From Cesiribacter sp. SM1 (GTDB lineage Bacteria; Bacteroidota; Bacteroidia; Cytophagales; Cyclobacteriaceae): 64,000 nt of DNA. The notes below the pieces were generated by a model, which saw only the letters and a list, made by a program, of their open reading frames with translations, did not search any database and was not told where the DNA came from. Location: positions 770,537-834,536 of the forward strand of contig NZ_JAHXBU010000094.1 in NCBI RefSeq assembly GCF_020178975.1. The letters are read 5' to 3'. A program made the position numbers and the translations under genes. Numbering within the stretch: position 1 is the stretch's first letter; every line of letters begins with the position of its first letter. Shown here piece by piece: positions 27,635-36,097 of the stretch.

Positions 27635-27755
27635 ATGATAGGTGGCTATGGTGCCACGGGCAAGCACCTGTCTGTGTAGTACAGGTAATTGCTGCCCGCA
27701 GCCATCTGATCTTTGTGAAAGGCACCTGGCCGGGAAGGATGCCACTACATTGTAT
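27635..27755 (+). pseudogene. Possible fragment of an NAD(P)-binding oxidoreductase
   Basis: The frame from 27635 reads MIGGYGATGKHLSV and then stops. G-G-Y-G-A-T-G-K-H-L is the nucleotide-binding start of saccharopine-dehydrogenase-like and similar Rossmann proteins. About 25 codons later, in another frame, R-H-L-A-G-K-D-A-T follows, resembling the next conserved block. It may be a badly decayed gene or chance; the support is thin. Confidence 0.3.
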
Positions 27756-27829
27756 ACTATAGTATATAAGCACATCAGGGCAACCGGAATAAATTATAAA
27801 TGCTTTTTTAACTGTAATCAGTTTAGCTC

Positions 27830-29332
27830 ATGCTGCCTTTAAAGTATAAGTTTGTTAATTGGGTAGATGGGATGAAAATCTCCAAAGATCATTTTATTGC
27901 CTTAGAAAATGCAGTAATAGATCGGTTCAGAGATGCAGTAGGGTATCAGCTAAACAGCCTTAACTATGGAATACTGCCCGCAACTGCAGGCAGTAAACAG
28001 CCGCTGGAGATCTTCTTTAGCTACGACCATGCTACCCGTAAAATTACTCTTAAGCTACTCTCGTGTTTTGCTGTAACGCCAGCCGGTGCACGTGTAGAAA
28101 TATATGATGAAGGCATTCCCGGTTTTGATATGGGAAACAGCCAGCCAGCCCTGGAGTTTGAGGTAGATGGTTTCAACACTCTGGGCTATGAGGTAGTGCT
28201 GGTGGTAAATCCCTTTGCACGCTTGGCCTTTGGGTATCCTAATCCCGAAGAATCGCCCCTGCGCAATCCTTTTATACAGGCCGCACACTCCCTGGAGGTT
28301 ATTCCCTATCCCAGGGTAAACCAGCCGGAGCAGGGGCCATACCATTTAACAATTGGCAGAATTGAATTTGAAGCCGGGCAGCCAAAGCTGTCAAAGCAAT
28401 ACATTCCGCCCTGTGCAACCATTAAAAGCTCTTCTCATTTAACCTCGCTTAACAACCGTATCATCAAAAAAATAGATGAGCTTGAGGCAACCTTGCTGAA
28501 GATCATTCAGAAAAAAAGATCAGGCTCGCAGCAGACCGACCTGGACCAGGAAACCTGCTATGTAGCCGAAAAGGTGCTGTACTTTCTGGTAACCAGCAAA
28601 GACCATTATAAACTAACCAGTGAGTTTGAGCCGCCACATGTAATTGTAGATTACAACCTAAAGCTGGCAAGGGTACTCTATACTGCCCTGGAGTGTTCCA
28701 GAAATAAGTTTGAGCTGCTCGATTACTACTGTAACTGGCTGGAGTGGAACCCTGGTCGCTTTGAAAGCACACTTAACGATTCTTTACAGATAAAATATAA
28801 CCACCAGGAGTCTTTCAAAGCCCTTAAGCAGGCCGAAGACAGCTATGAGCTTATCCTAAGCTTTTTTGAACAGGTTTGGAAAATGGCTGCGCCAGGCAAG
28901 GGCCAGAAAAAGCTCACGCGTGTTTTCGGCTGGCTTGTTGAGCATTCCCGTGAAAAAAGAATGGAGCATTCCCAGGTATTTAAGCTGGATAAGGAAACCA
29001 ACATTATTGGCAGGGGAACGGAACCTGCCATAAACCTGCGTATTGCAGGCGACCAGTTTGTGAGCCGCCAGCATGCACAGTTGTTTATTGACGATGGCGC
29101 TTTTCTGCTCACAGACCTGCAAAGCAGCTATGGTACCATGGTGCAAAACAAAAATGGTGGCTGGATACGGGTAAACAACGAAGGTTTTTACCTGATGGAT
29201 GGTGATCAGATCCAGGTTGGTAAAACCCTGCTGGTTTTCAGATCGCAGCAGGCGGTAAGTACAGAAGCAGAGGCTATAGAATCAGTAGAGCGCCTGCCCT
29301 ATGCAAGCCTTTATGAGCTGATGGGTGTGTAG
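27830..29332 (+). CDS. tssK: TssK-like T6SS baseplate protein fused to a C-terminal FHA domain
   Basis: 500 residues. The N-terminus has the TssK signature (NWVDGMKISKDHF, residues 10-22) and the later IPPCATIKSSSHL block, so the first 370 or so residues resemble TssK. TssK trimers connect the T6SS baseplate to the membrane complex. The C-terminal part (about 385-480) is a canonical FHA domain: IIGRGTEPAINLRI, QFVSRQHAQLF, L-Q-S-S-Y-G-T-M-V and LMDGDQIQVGKTLLVF. It thus has all phosphothreonine-binding positions, and it occupies the end that in ordinary TssK faces the membrane complex. It is the first gene of the T6SS locus, and it ties the T6SS physically to the kinase/phosphatase systems on both sides. 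The TssK assignment rests on short motifs and position; the FHA assignment is firm. Confidence 0.82.
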   Translation: MLPLKYKFVNWVDGMKISKDHFIALENAVIDRFRDAVGYQLNSLNYGILPATAGSKQPLEIFFSYDHATRKITLKLLSCFAVTPAGARVEIYDEGIPGFDMGNSQPALEFEVDGFNTLGYEVVLVVNPFARLAFGYPNPEESPLRNPFIQAAHSLEVIPYPRVNQPEQGPYHLTIGRIEFEAGQPKLSKQYIPPCATIKSSSHLTSLNNRIIKKIDELEATLLKIIQKKRSGSQQTDLDQETCYVAEKVLYFLVTSKDHYKLTSEFEPPHVIVDYNLKLARVLYTALECSRNKFELLDYYCNWLEWNPGRFESTLNDSLQIKYNHQESFKALKQAEDSYELILSFFEQVWKMAAPGKGQKKLTRVFGWLVEHSREKRMEHSQVFKLDKETNIIGRGTEPAINLRIAGDQFVSRQHAQLFIDDGAFLLTDLQSSYGTMVQNKNGGWIRVNNEGFYLMDGDQIQVGKTLLVFRSQQAVSTEAEAIESVERLPYASLYELMGV

Positions 29333-29381
29333 GTTTAGGTTTGATGATAACTGACGTTTTTTGATAAAAAATATCTGCAAT

Positions 29382-30206
29382 ATGGCTAACAGTTTACCAC
29401 AATTCCACACGGTAATAAGAGGGGAAAACTTAACAACGATTGCAAGGAAATACGGATTTACAAACTACAAACCAATTGCTGTATATAATGGCCTGAAGAA
29501 TGAAAATTCAATAAGGGAAGGTCATCGGATTGTTATTCCCCGCTCCAGGCAGGGGTATGATAGTGTGATCACGAAGTTAAATCAGCTTAAGGTAGAAATG
29601 GGCAACATGACCAAAAGTACAACTAACCAGCTGAAGATCGATAAAGAGGAATTTGATAGAAAGAACAAGGTGATAGATATAAGCTGTGAGGTTTTAACCA
29701 TTGCAGTGGGTGTAGGCAGGATTGGCGCTAAAGCGGTTGTGGCATCCAGGGATGTTGTTACCAAAATGCCGGTCATTAAAAAAGCAATGATAGAAGTTGG
29801 TGCATTATTGGCAGAAAAAGCAAAGGGTAAGGCAGAGGATCTGGCTTTTGATGCAGTAAACAAGAGCGTTTTTGATGAAAAGAGCCAGGGAGCTGTAGAA
29901 ACCACTTACAAAGTTTACAGAAAAAAGTATGATCTGGCTTTTAAGTATGCCAAAAAGGGGCTGAAGGTACTGGATGTTGCAGAAGTTGCGCTGGATTTTA
30001 TTCAACCCTCAACAATTGCAAAGTACTACACTGCCTGGGTTGCTGGTGAGTCTGTTGAGGAAACAGAAGAGAATGCTAAGAAAATGATTGAGAGAACGCA
30101 TCAGCAGGCAATTATGAACTTAAATGAGAAGATAACCAGGCTTACTAACGAAAGAAATTTACTCTATAGCAATCAGCAGATGAGTATGCCGGTTCTGGTG
30201 CATTAG
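29382..30206 (+). CDS. LysM-domain protein of the T6SS locus
   Basis: 274 residues from the ATG at 29382; a TTG at 29361 would add seven residues. Residues 8-55 form a LysM domain (HTVIRGENLTTIARKYGF, N-G-L-K-N-E-N-S-I-R-E-G, IVIPRS). A helical region with an Ala/Val-rich segment (about 100-170) and a charged C-terminal coiled-coil-like part follow. There is no signal peptide. LysM domains bind peptidoglycan, and they are also found in baseplate hub proteins of other contractile systems. The gene lies between tssK and a peptidoglycan-cleaving effector candidate, so it could be a loading or anchoring protein, an effector partner or a structural part. Its C-terminal half weakly resembles the protein at 36098. 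Confidence 0.75.
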   Translation: MANSLPQFHTVIRGENLTTIARKYGFTNYKPIAVYNGLKNENSIREGHRIVIPRSRQGYDSVITKLNQLKVEMGNMTKSTTNQLKIDKEEFDRKNKVIDISCEVLTIAVGVGRIGAKAVVASRDVVTKMPVIKKAMIEVGALLAEKAKGKAEDLAFDAVNKSVFDEKSQGAVETTYKVYRKKYDLAFKYAKKGLKVLDVAEVALDFIQPSTIAKYYTAWVAGESVEETEENAKKMIERTHQQAIMNLNEKITRLTNERNLLYSNQQMSMPVLVH

Positions 30207-30415
30207 TAAAAGCTGGCTTAACTGAAAGAAATTAGCCCAGGGAGCCTGTAAAGGCTGTAAAAAGCGGGCCTGCACTAGTGCTTGTACCTGCTGCATACAG
30301 CGGCTAAATATAGATACACTGATTCTGACTTTTTAGCTTGAGGGCCTACAAGATCGCCTTCGGCCTGTAATAATATGCTGTTTATTTTTTAAGTCTCAAC
30401 TTTAAGCTCACAGTT

Positions 30416-30865
30416 ATGGCGTGGATATATGAAAGTAGTACCGGGAGTTTACTCTATTCAGAAAACAACTCCCCCTTCGGCACGCTGGTAGGGAAAGGGT
30501 ACTCCGGGAAAAAGGGGTTTAAAAACAATATTTTGTTCGATACGGTGAAGGATGTAGGTCCTATCCCTCCCGGAAAATACATTATTGGACTATCCTACCA
30601 GTCTATCAGCAAAGGTCCCATGACCATGAACCTGAATCCCTTTGGGCATAATGCCTTTGGCAGAACTCTCTTCAGAATTCACGGCAACAACAGAAAAAAC
30701 GATGCATCACAGGGCTGTATCATTCTTAGCCCTGATCTCAGGAAGAAAATAGGGGAGTCCAGCGACAGGGTACTGATCGTAGTCAGAAAGCTGAAGCTGC
30801 CGGATAGCCTTCCCCAAATCAGTTTAAGGCAAAGTTTCACTGGCGGCGGCGGATTGAGAGGCTAA
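30416..30865 (+). CDS. Tlde1/DUF2778-type L,D-transpeptidase-like T6SS effector
   Basis: 149 residues. The order GPIPPGKY (48-55), GRTLFRIHG with His89, and SQGCI with Cys101 matches the Tlde1 (DUF2778) family. These are T6SS effectors that act on peptidoglycan tetrapeptides as L,D-carboxypeptidases or exchange enzymes, using a His-Cys pair. The opening residues (Y-E-S-S-T-G-S-L-L) also fit that family. It has no signal peptide, as expected for a T6SS substrate. It lies 209 bp after the LysM gene and 69 bp before clpV. No periplasmic immunity protein with a signal peptide is seen next to it; the LysM protein might take that part, or a housekeeping role of the enzyme is possible. Confidence 0.85.
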   Translation: MAWIYESSTGSLLYSENNSPFGTLVGKGYSGKKGFKNNILFDTVKDVGPIPPGKYIIGLSYQSISKGPMTMNLNPFGHNAFGRTLFRIHGNNRKNDASQGCIILSPDLRKKIGESSDRVLIVVRKLKLPDSLPQISLRQSFTGGGGLRG

Positions 30866-30934
30866 GCCCGCAAGCACTTTTCCCCATCATGTATAGCACT
30901 AATTCATCCATTTTCAGACCCCTACCTATTTATC

Positions 30935-33445
30935 ATGCTTATTACTACTGCCTATACCGACGAACTCAAAAGAGCCATCCAGATTGCACAGTCTATTGCA
31001 AAGGAGCACCAGCACCAACACTTTGGCCCTGCGCACCTGCTGCGTGCGCTGCTGCACTCCGAGATTGGCCTGGTAAAATTTCTGGAATCGATTGATAAAG
31101 ATGTGCCTTACCTGCGCGAGTGGGCAGAGGTGCGCATTGAAGGCTACCCCAAGGCCTCCCGCGGTGTCAGCGAGCCCGTAGGCGACGACCGCATCATTGC
31201 CGTGCTGGATGAGGCAGATGTGCTGCGCCTGAAAATGGGACAGGATACCATAGATCCTGCCTGTGTGCTGGCAGCCTTAAGCAAGCCTAATGTGGCCTTC
31301 ACCAAAGAGCAGCTCAAAACCTTTCCGCTTTCTGCCGATGATGTGGTAGATACCAGCCTGGAAAATGCCTCGGTACAGCAGGCAGTTGGTGCTGCTGCAG
31401 GTTCTGCGGCTACCAAACCAACTGGTAAAGAAAAAGCAGGTGTTAATGCCCTCCACAAGTTCTGCATCGACAAAACTTCTCTTGCCAGGGAAGGTAAGAT
31501 AGACCCGATCATTGGCCGCGACCGCGAAACCCGTATGATGATTGAGATCCTGGGCCGGCGCACCAAGCCAAACGTGCTGATTGTAGGAGATCCCGGTGTT
31601 GGTAAAACGGCCCTGGCAGATGGTTTTGCCCTCAGCATTGTAGAAAAAAACGTACCCGCACACCTGCAGGCAGCCCTGCTGTACGAGCTCGATACAGGTG
31701 CCCTGGTAGCGGGAGCCTCTTACAAAGGCGAGGTGGAAGACCGCCTCAAGAGCATCATTAAGGAGCTGAAGGGACAGCAAAAAGCCATTTTGTTCATAGA
31801 TGAAATGCACCTGCTCCTGGATAGTACCGGCCCCATAGGTTCCGGCGCAGCCAATCTCTTGAAGCCAGAGCTGGCCCGCGGTGAGCTTACTGTTATTGGT
31901 GCTACTACAAACGATGAGTACCGTGAGCTGATAGAACCAGAGCAGGCTTTTAACCGCAGGTTTGAAGTACTGCGCGTGGAGGAGCCGGATGTAATTACGG
32001 CTGCCAAAATGCTGGAGAAAATCCTTCCTTTCTATGAGCAGCACCATGGCATAAAAGTAGCAGAGGGCGCAGCTGCAGAAGCCGTGGCACTAGCCCGCCG
32101 CTATGTGAAAGACAGGCGCCTGCCCGATGCCGCCATTGACCTGGTAGACCGCACCATGGCCGCCATCCGCATGGCCGATGAAACATCGGAGAAAGAACTG
32201 GCAGATCTTACCGAAAAACTGCTACGGCTAAAAGATACAGGTTACAGCATGGCCGATCTGCGCTGGTTCCATCGGGAGCTGAACAACCGCATTAGCCCGA
32301 TTCTGCTCGGCCAGCTTGAGACCGAAGAGGAAGATGGTGATATTGATACCCCTGATACACTGCAGGCCCACCTTTTAACCATGCTGGAGCAGCTGCAGCG
32401 CCTGTCTGGCACCAAAAAAGGAATGGTCGATAAGGTAGACCTGGCCGCGGTGGTGGCACACAAAACAGGCATACCACTCGGCAAAATACAGACCAAGGAA
32501 CGTGAAAAGCTGCTCAACATGGAGGCTACCCTGCAGCAGCGCGTCATCGGCCAGGATCCAGCCATCAAAGTAATTGCAGAGGCTATCCTGGAGTCTCGTT
32601 CGGGCCTTACCAAGCCGGGACAGCCCATTGGCTCTTTCTTTTTCCTGGGACCAACCGGTACCGGTAAAACCGAGCTGGCAAAGTCCCTGGCAGATTTCCT
32701 GTTCAACGATGAAACAGCCATGATCCGCTTCGATATGTCGGAGTTCAAGGAAGAGCATTCTGCCGCCCTGCTCTACGGAGCGCCTCCCGGCTATGTAGGC
32801 TACAAAGAAGGTGGTTTGCTGGTAAACAAGATCCGGGAGAAGCCCTATGCCGTGTTGCTGTTTGATGAGGTAGAAAAAGCCCACCCATCTGTATTTGATG
32901 TGTTCCTGCAGATTCTGGACGAAGGTAAACTGCACGACCGCCTGGGCAAAGAAGGAGACTTCTCCAATGCTGTTATTCTCTTTACCTCCAACATAGGCAG
33001 CGATTTTATCATAGAGCGCTTCGAAGAGCAGGCAACACTGCCCGCCTCTAATGAAATGATGGAGATCATGAGCCGCTACTTCAGGCCGGAGTTTCTGGCG
33101 CGGGTAACAGAAATAGTGCCCTTTGCCCCAATCACCGAAGCCAATGTAGAGAAGATATTCAGAATACACCTTAAAAAGCTGCTCGACACTTTGCACAAGC
33201 AGGGCATCTCGCTGGATATCTCCAGCGAGGCAGTAAAGCAGCTGGCAATATCTGGCTTTACGCCTAAGTACGGTGCCAGGCCACTCACCGGCGTAATCCG
33301 CAACCAGTTACGCAGGCCGTTGTCGCGCATGATCATCTCCGGCAAAGCAACCAAAGGCACCACCGTGCACCTTGATGTAGGCCAGGGCGGAGAGCTTAGC
33401 TGGACAGTTGGAACAGAGCCGGAAGCGGTGCTTCAGCACGAGTAA
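30935..33445 (+). CDS. clpV: T6SS AAA+ unfoldase ClpV (TssH)
   Basis: 836 residues. It has an N-terminal Clp repeat domain (1-150; HFGPAHLLRALLHSEIG), a first AAA module with Walker A GDPGVGKTALA (about 219-229) and Walker B ILFIDEMHLLL, a middle coiled-coil region, and a second AAA module with Walker A GPTGTGKTELA (about 572-582), Walker B VLLFDEVEKAHPSVFD and the C-terminal ClpB D2 domain. ClpV takes apart contracted TssB-TssC sheaths so that they can be reused. The place directly before tssB and tssC and the length favour ClpV over the chaperone ClpB. Its presence separates this system from phage-like extracellular contractile systems that fire once. Confidence 0.93.
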   Translation: MLITTAYTDELKRAIQIAQSIAKEHQHQHFGPAHLLRALLHSEIGLVKFLESIDKDVPYLREWAEVRIEGYPKASRGVSEPVGDDRIIAVLDEADVLRLKMGQDTIDPACVLAALSKPNVAFTKEQLKTFPLSADDVVDTSLENASVQQAVGAAAGSAATKPTGKEKAGVNALHKFCIDKTSLAREGKIDPIIGRDRETRMMIEILGRRTKPNVLIVGDPGVGKTALADGFALSIVEKNVPAHLQAALLYELDTGALVAGASYKGEVEDRLKSIIKELKGQQKAILFIDEMHLLLDSTGPIGSGAANLLKPELARGELTVIGATTNDEYRELIEPEQAFNRRFEVLRVEEPDVITAAKMLEKILPFYEQHHGIKVAEGAAAEAVALARRYVKDRRLPDAAIDLVDRTMAAIRMADETSEKELADLTEKLLRLKDTGYSMADLRWFHRELNNRISPILLGQLETEEEDGDIDTPDTLQAHLLTMLEQLQRLSGTKKGMVDKVDLAAVVAHKTGIPLGKIQTKEREKLLNMEATLQQRVIGQDPAIKVIAEAILESRSGLTKPGQPIGSFFFLGPTGTGKTELAKSLADFLFNDETAMIRFDMSEFKEEHSAALLYGAPPGYVGYKEGGLLVNKIREKPYAVLLFDEVEKAHPSVFDVFLQILDEGKLHDRLGKEGDFSNAVILFTSNIGSDFIIERFEEQATLPASNEMMEIMSRYFRPEFLARVTEIVPFAPITEANVEKIFRIHLKKLLDTLHKQGISLDISSEAVKQLAISGFTPKYGARPLTGVIRNQLRRPLSRMIISGKATKGTTVHLDVGQGGELSWTVGTEPEAVLQHE

Positions 33446-33482
33446 AGCAGCATTTTAGATTTTTTACTAAATAAAACTCAAT

Positions 33483-33932
33483 ATGAACGAGGTAGAACTA
33501 GTTGGAGGGCAGTTAGTGCCCCAGCAATCTTTTGAAGCCATAACCCAGATTTCTTCCAACAGAACACTTCTGGTGCAGCAGCTCAACAGCAAGCCAGGAA
33601 AGCCAGAGCCTGTTACCGGGCTTAAAACCATAGAAGAGGCTTTTCAGCACTTCAAGCCAAGTGTAAAGGTAGCTTTCGAAACTGCAGAAGGTAAACCGGT
33701 TAACGAAGAGCTGAAGTTTAGCAACCTGGGTGATTTCGGAAAAGAAGGTCTTGTTTCCCAGAGTCCGTTTTTGAGTGATACCCGCACCCAGCAGGATACT
33801 TACCAGAAAATTGCCAAACAACTGCGCACCAACAAGATTCTGAAATCTGCACTGCAGTCATCGGAATCGCGCCAGGCCTTCCTGCAGGCCATACAAGCCA
33901 TGATGGAAGAAATTGACAGTGCAAAACAGTAA
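33483..33932 (+). CDS. tssB: T6SS contractile sheath small subunit TssB
   Basis: 149 residues. It has the TssB layout: a central region (LKTIEEAFQHFKPSVKV) that matches the conserved D-F-x-P-x-x-V type block and a C-terminal helical part (QLRTNKILKSALQSSESRQ). It pairs with TssC to form the sheath around the Hcp tube. The gene starts 37 bp after clpV and is followed 22 bp later by tssC, the typical order. Sequence similarity to Proteobacterial TssB is low by eye, so position adds weight. Confidence 0.88.
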   Translation: MNEVELVGGQLVPQQSFEAITQISSNRTLLVQQLNSKPGKPEPVTGLKTIEEAFQHFKPSVKVAFETAEGKPVNEELKFSNLGDFGKEGLVSQSPFLSDTRTQQDTYQKIAKQLRTNKILKSALQSSESRQAFLQAIQAMMEEIDSAKQ

Positions 33933-33954
33933 CCACCACTAACTGAACAAAATT

Positions 33955-35319
33955 ATGGAACAGGAAAAAGATCCTATACTGCAGCAGACCAAGGAAGCCG
34001 CACCGGTAGCCAGCCCCTCCCTAAGCCTTACTGAACTTTGTGATCAGCTGGCAGAGTATGGTGGTTTCGAAATACTGGAATCGGCCATTGATGGCGCCAA
34101 GGTAATGAACCCCGAAAGCAAAGCGCGTAAAAATATATTCCTGACAGAAGCCTCACGGGAGAAAGACCGCCAGCAGCTCAAAAAGCAGCTGCAAATGTGG
34201 GCCGACCTGGTGAGTAATGCAGAAAGCGTAGCCGATATGGTAGCTGCCGCCCAGGAGAAAGCCGATGAGGCCGATGATGTGCTCCGGGCAAACCTTAGCA
34301 CGGCTGTAAAAGAGTGCAAGCAGCTGGAGCAGGCCTACCGCTCCCTGGCCCTCTTCTACAAAAACACCGAGCGCGATAAAATCAAGAACCTTACCATCTT
34401 CAACGCCAACATCGACAGGCTCAAAGACCTAGACAATACCCTGGTAATTGATAAAATAGACGAGGAGCTGAAGGCTCGCCACGACCGCCTGGATCTAAGA
34501 GAAAACTATGCCATGCTGGTAATACCAGGCTACCTGGGCTCTAACAAAGTGGTGGAGAAATGGGCAAAGATCGCGCACCAGAACAAAGTAATGCTCATCA
34601 CCGACTTCGAAAACCTCGAATCGCCAGATGAGGTAATGGAAGAATTTGATGCAGCCAACCTTACCGGCGGCGACATTTACCGCTCCAACGTAATGATGAC
34701 CTGCAACTGGCTGGTTGGTCGCAATAAGCACGAAGACCTGGGTGAGGAAGACCACCTGCTGGTGCCCCCTTCTACAGCCCTGGCTGGCAAGATTTACAGC
34801 ACCCTTATTGCCCAGCCCACTGCCGGTAAAATGCATGGCGGCATTAACGAAGTAGATGGCGTAAGCTTTCCGCTCAAGAAAAGCGAGATCTCCGAACTGG
34901 AGAAACGCGGCCTGGTGCCCATGGTAAAAGAGTGGGAGAAGGTAATGGCATTCTCTGCCAAAACCCTCTACAACGGCAACGACATAGGCCTGCAGACCTA
35001 CTCTGTGGTACGTGTGTTCGACTATATCGGCAAAGTAATCATCGACTTCCTGAACCGCCAGGCCTTCGTTAACTGGACCCCGGTGGTGGAGCGCGACCTG
35101 CGCAAGGAGATATCCAAATACCTGGAGAGCATCCGCGGCAGCGATAAGATCATTCAGGACTACAACCTGATGCGCCTGGAGCAGGACCCCGATACCAAAA
35201 AGATCTTTATTGACATGCACATTACCCCATTCTTCCCGGCTAAAAACTTTATGCTGAAAATGGGTGGTACCAAAGGCGATACTGCCGAGGCCTGGGCATC
35301 TGAATATGCAGAGCAGTAG
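33955..35319 (+). CDS. tssC: T6SS contractile sheath large subunit TssC
   Basis: 454 residues. It contains the TssC core, with blocks such as F-E-I-L-E-S-A-I-D, N-W-L-V-G-R-N-K, A-Q-P-T-A-G-K and W-T-P-V-V-E-R-D-L-R. The C-terminus D-M-H-I-T-P-F-F-P-A-K is typical of Bacteroidota TssC. TssC and TssB interlock to form the contractile sheath that drives the Hcp tube. The N-terminal 100 residues are helical and acidic, which is usual. Codon use shifts towards C-ending codons compared with the effector genes downstream, as expected for an abundant structural protein. Confidence 0.94.
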   Translation: MEQEKDPILQQTKEAAPVASPSLSLTELCDQLAEYGGFEILESAIDGAKVMNPESKARKNIFLTEASREKDRQQLKKQLQMWADLVSNAESVADMVAAAQEKADEADDVLRANLSTAVKECKQLEQAYRSLALFYKNTERDKIKNLTIFNANIDRLKDLDNTLVIDKIDEELKARHDRLDLRENYAMLVIPGYLGSNKVVEKWAKIAHQNKVMLITDFENLESPDEVMEEFDAANLTGGDIYRSNVMMTCNWLVGRNKHEDLGEEDHLLVPPSTALAGKIYSTLIAQPTAGKMHGGINEVDGVSFPLKKSEISELEKRGLVPMVKEWEKVMAFSAKTLYNGNDIGLQTYSVVRVFDYIGKVIIDFLNRQAFVNWTPVVERDLRKEISKYLESIRGSDKIIQDYNLMRLEQDPDTKKIFIDMHITPFFPAKNFMLKMGGTKGDTAEAWASEYAEQ

Positions 35320-35417
35320 AGGCTTTTACAATCAGATAAAAAGTAATACAGAATACCTTCTATTATTATTCACTTTTAGTTTTCAAATTATCAAAAACCA
35401 TTAACTTTTTTTCAACC

Positions 35418-35834
35418 ATGGCTGTAAATGCAAGATTGAATTTAGACAGTTTAAAAGACGTGAGAGTAATTGATTTCTCTTACAATTTTAATCGTGATGT
35501 AGATGCTTCCGGCAGACCTTCCGGTGCTGTACGCGGAGGAACCGTTCAAATCACTATCGAATCTACAAAGAGCGCCTTCCTTCCCGCCTGGATGACAGCT
35601 GCTTCCGGAAAAACCAAAAGTGGTGAGATCACCATTATGGATGATGAAGATGATAGCAAATCGCTGAAAAAGATCAAGTTTGATGATTCATACATTGTCA
35701 ACTACGGAGAAAACTTCAGCTGGCAGGGTGGCGAAAACATGATGGAAACCTTCACACTTTCTGCTTACAAAATCAGCGTGGATGGTGACGGTGGCCCTGC
35801 CGAATTCCAGAACGAGTGGCCTAGTAAGAAGTAG
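35418..35834 (+). CDS. hcp: T6SS tube protein Hcp (TssD), Bacteroidota type
   Basis: 138 residues. The opening N-A-R-L-N-L-D and D-F-S-Y-N-F-N-R-D-V-D-A-S-G-R-P, followed by the S-A-F-L-P-A-W-M block and E-T-F-T-L-S-A-Y-K-I near the end, are typical of the TssD family in Bacteroidota T6SS. Hexameric rings stack into the tube, and the protein can also carry effectors. A 98-bp AT-rich leader precedes the gene and a very strong hairpin follows it, so it may be expressed above its neighbours or have its own promoter. Confidence 0.92.
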   Translation: MAVNARLNLDSLKDVRVIDFSYNFNRDVDASGRPSGAVRGGTVQITIESTKSAFLPAWMTAASGKTKSGEITIMDDEDDSKSLKKIKFDDSYIVNYGENFSWQGGENMMETFTLSAYKISVDGDGGPAEFQNEWPSKK

Positions 35835-35846
35835 GAGTGTTTACTG

Positions 35847-35882
35847 TCATTAGTGGTGTGTGATTGTACACACCACTAATGA
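35847..35882 (+). terminator. Strong hairpin after hcp
   Basis: TCATTAGTGGTGTGT (35847-35861) and ACACACCACTAATGA (35868-35882) are perfect 15-bp complements around a 6-base loop, 13 bp after the hcp stop. No long U-tract follows, so it may be an mRNA 3' stabiliser as well as a terminator. Confidence 0.75.
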
Positions 35883-35927
35883 TTACTATTCAAAAATATT
35901 CATATTTCAGAATACGATATAAAGTGA

Positions 35928-36062
35928 GAAGATTGTTTGTCAGCGGAGTTACTGAAAAGAGTGCCATCTTCCAAAACGACCTATATAGAAAACTTTGCTT
36001 TTAAGCTAGCAGATACGGAGTTTGAGATAAAAGGGGATGCTTTTAAAAGTTTAGTGATGTAG
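35928..36062 (+). pseudogene. Possible 3' fragment of an unknown gene
   Basis: After a stop at 35925-35927 the frame codes for 44 residues with protein-like composition (E-D-C-L-S-A-E-L-L-K-R-V, then K-L-A-D-T-E-F-E-I-K-G-D-A) and no start codon. It may be the decayed end of a gene once located between hcp and the next gene. No family recognised. Confidence 0.3.
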
Positions 36063-36097
36063 ATAAATAAAACATTATATACTTAAATTTTATATTT

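Larger units (their letters stand above)
27285..27829 (+). other. Divergent control region of LuxR-type gene and tssK
   Basis: 545 bp. It holds palindrome site 4 (27544-27563) and a short degraded gene fragment (27635-27755). Otherwise it is AT-rich. Promoters of both flanking genes should lie here. Confidence 0.65.

Noticed and set aside
31144..33363. Long minus-strand frames (up to 273 codons) inside clpV
   Set aside because: They are antisense to conserved AAA+ modules; their length results from GC-rich third codon positions.
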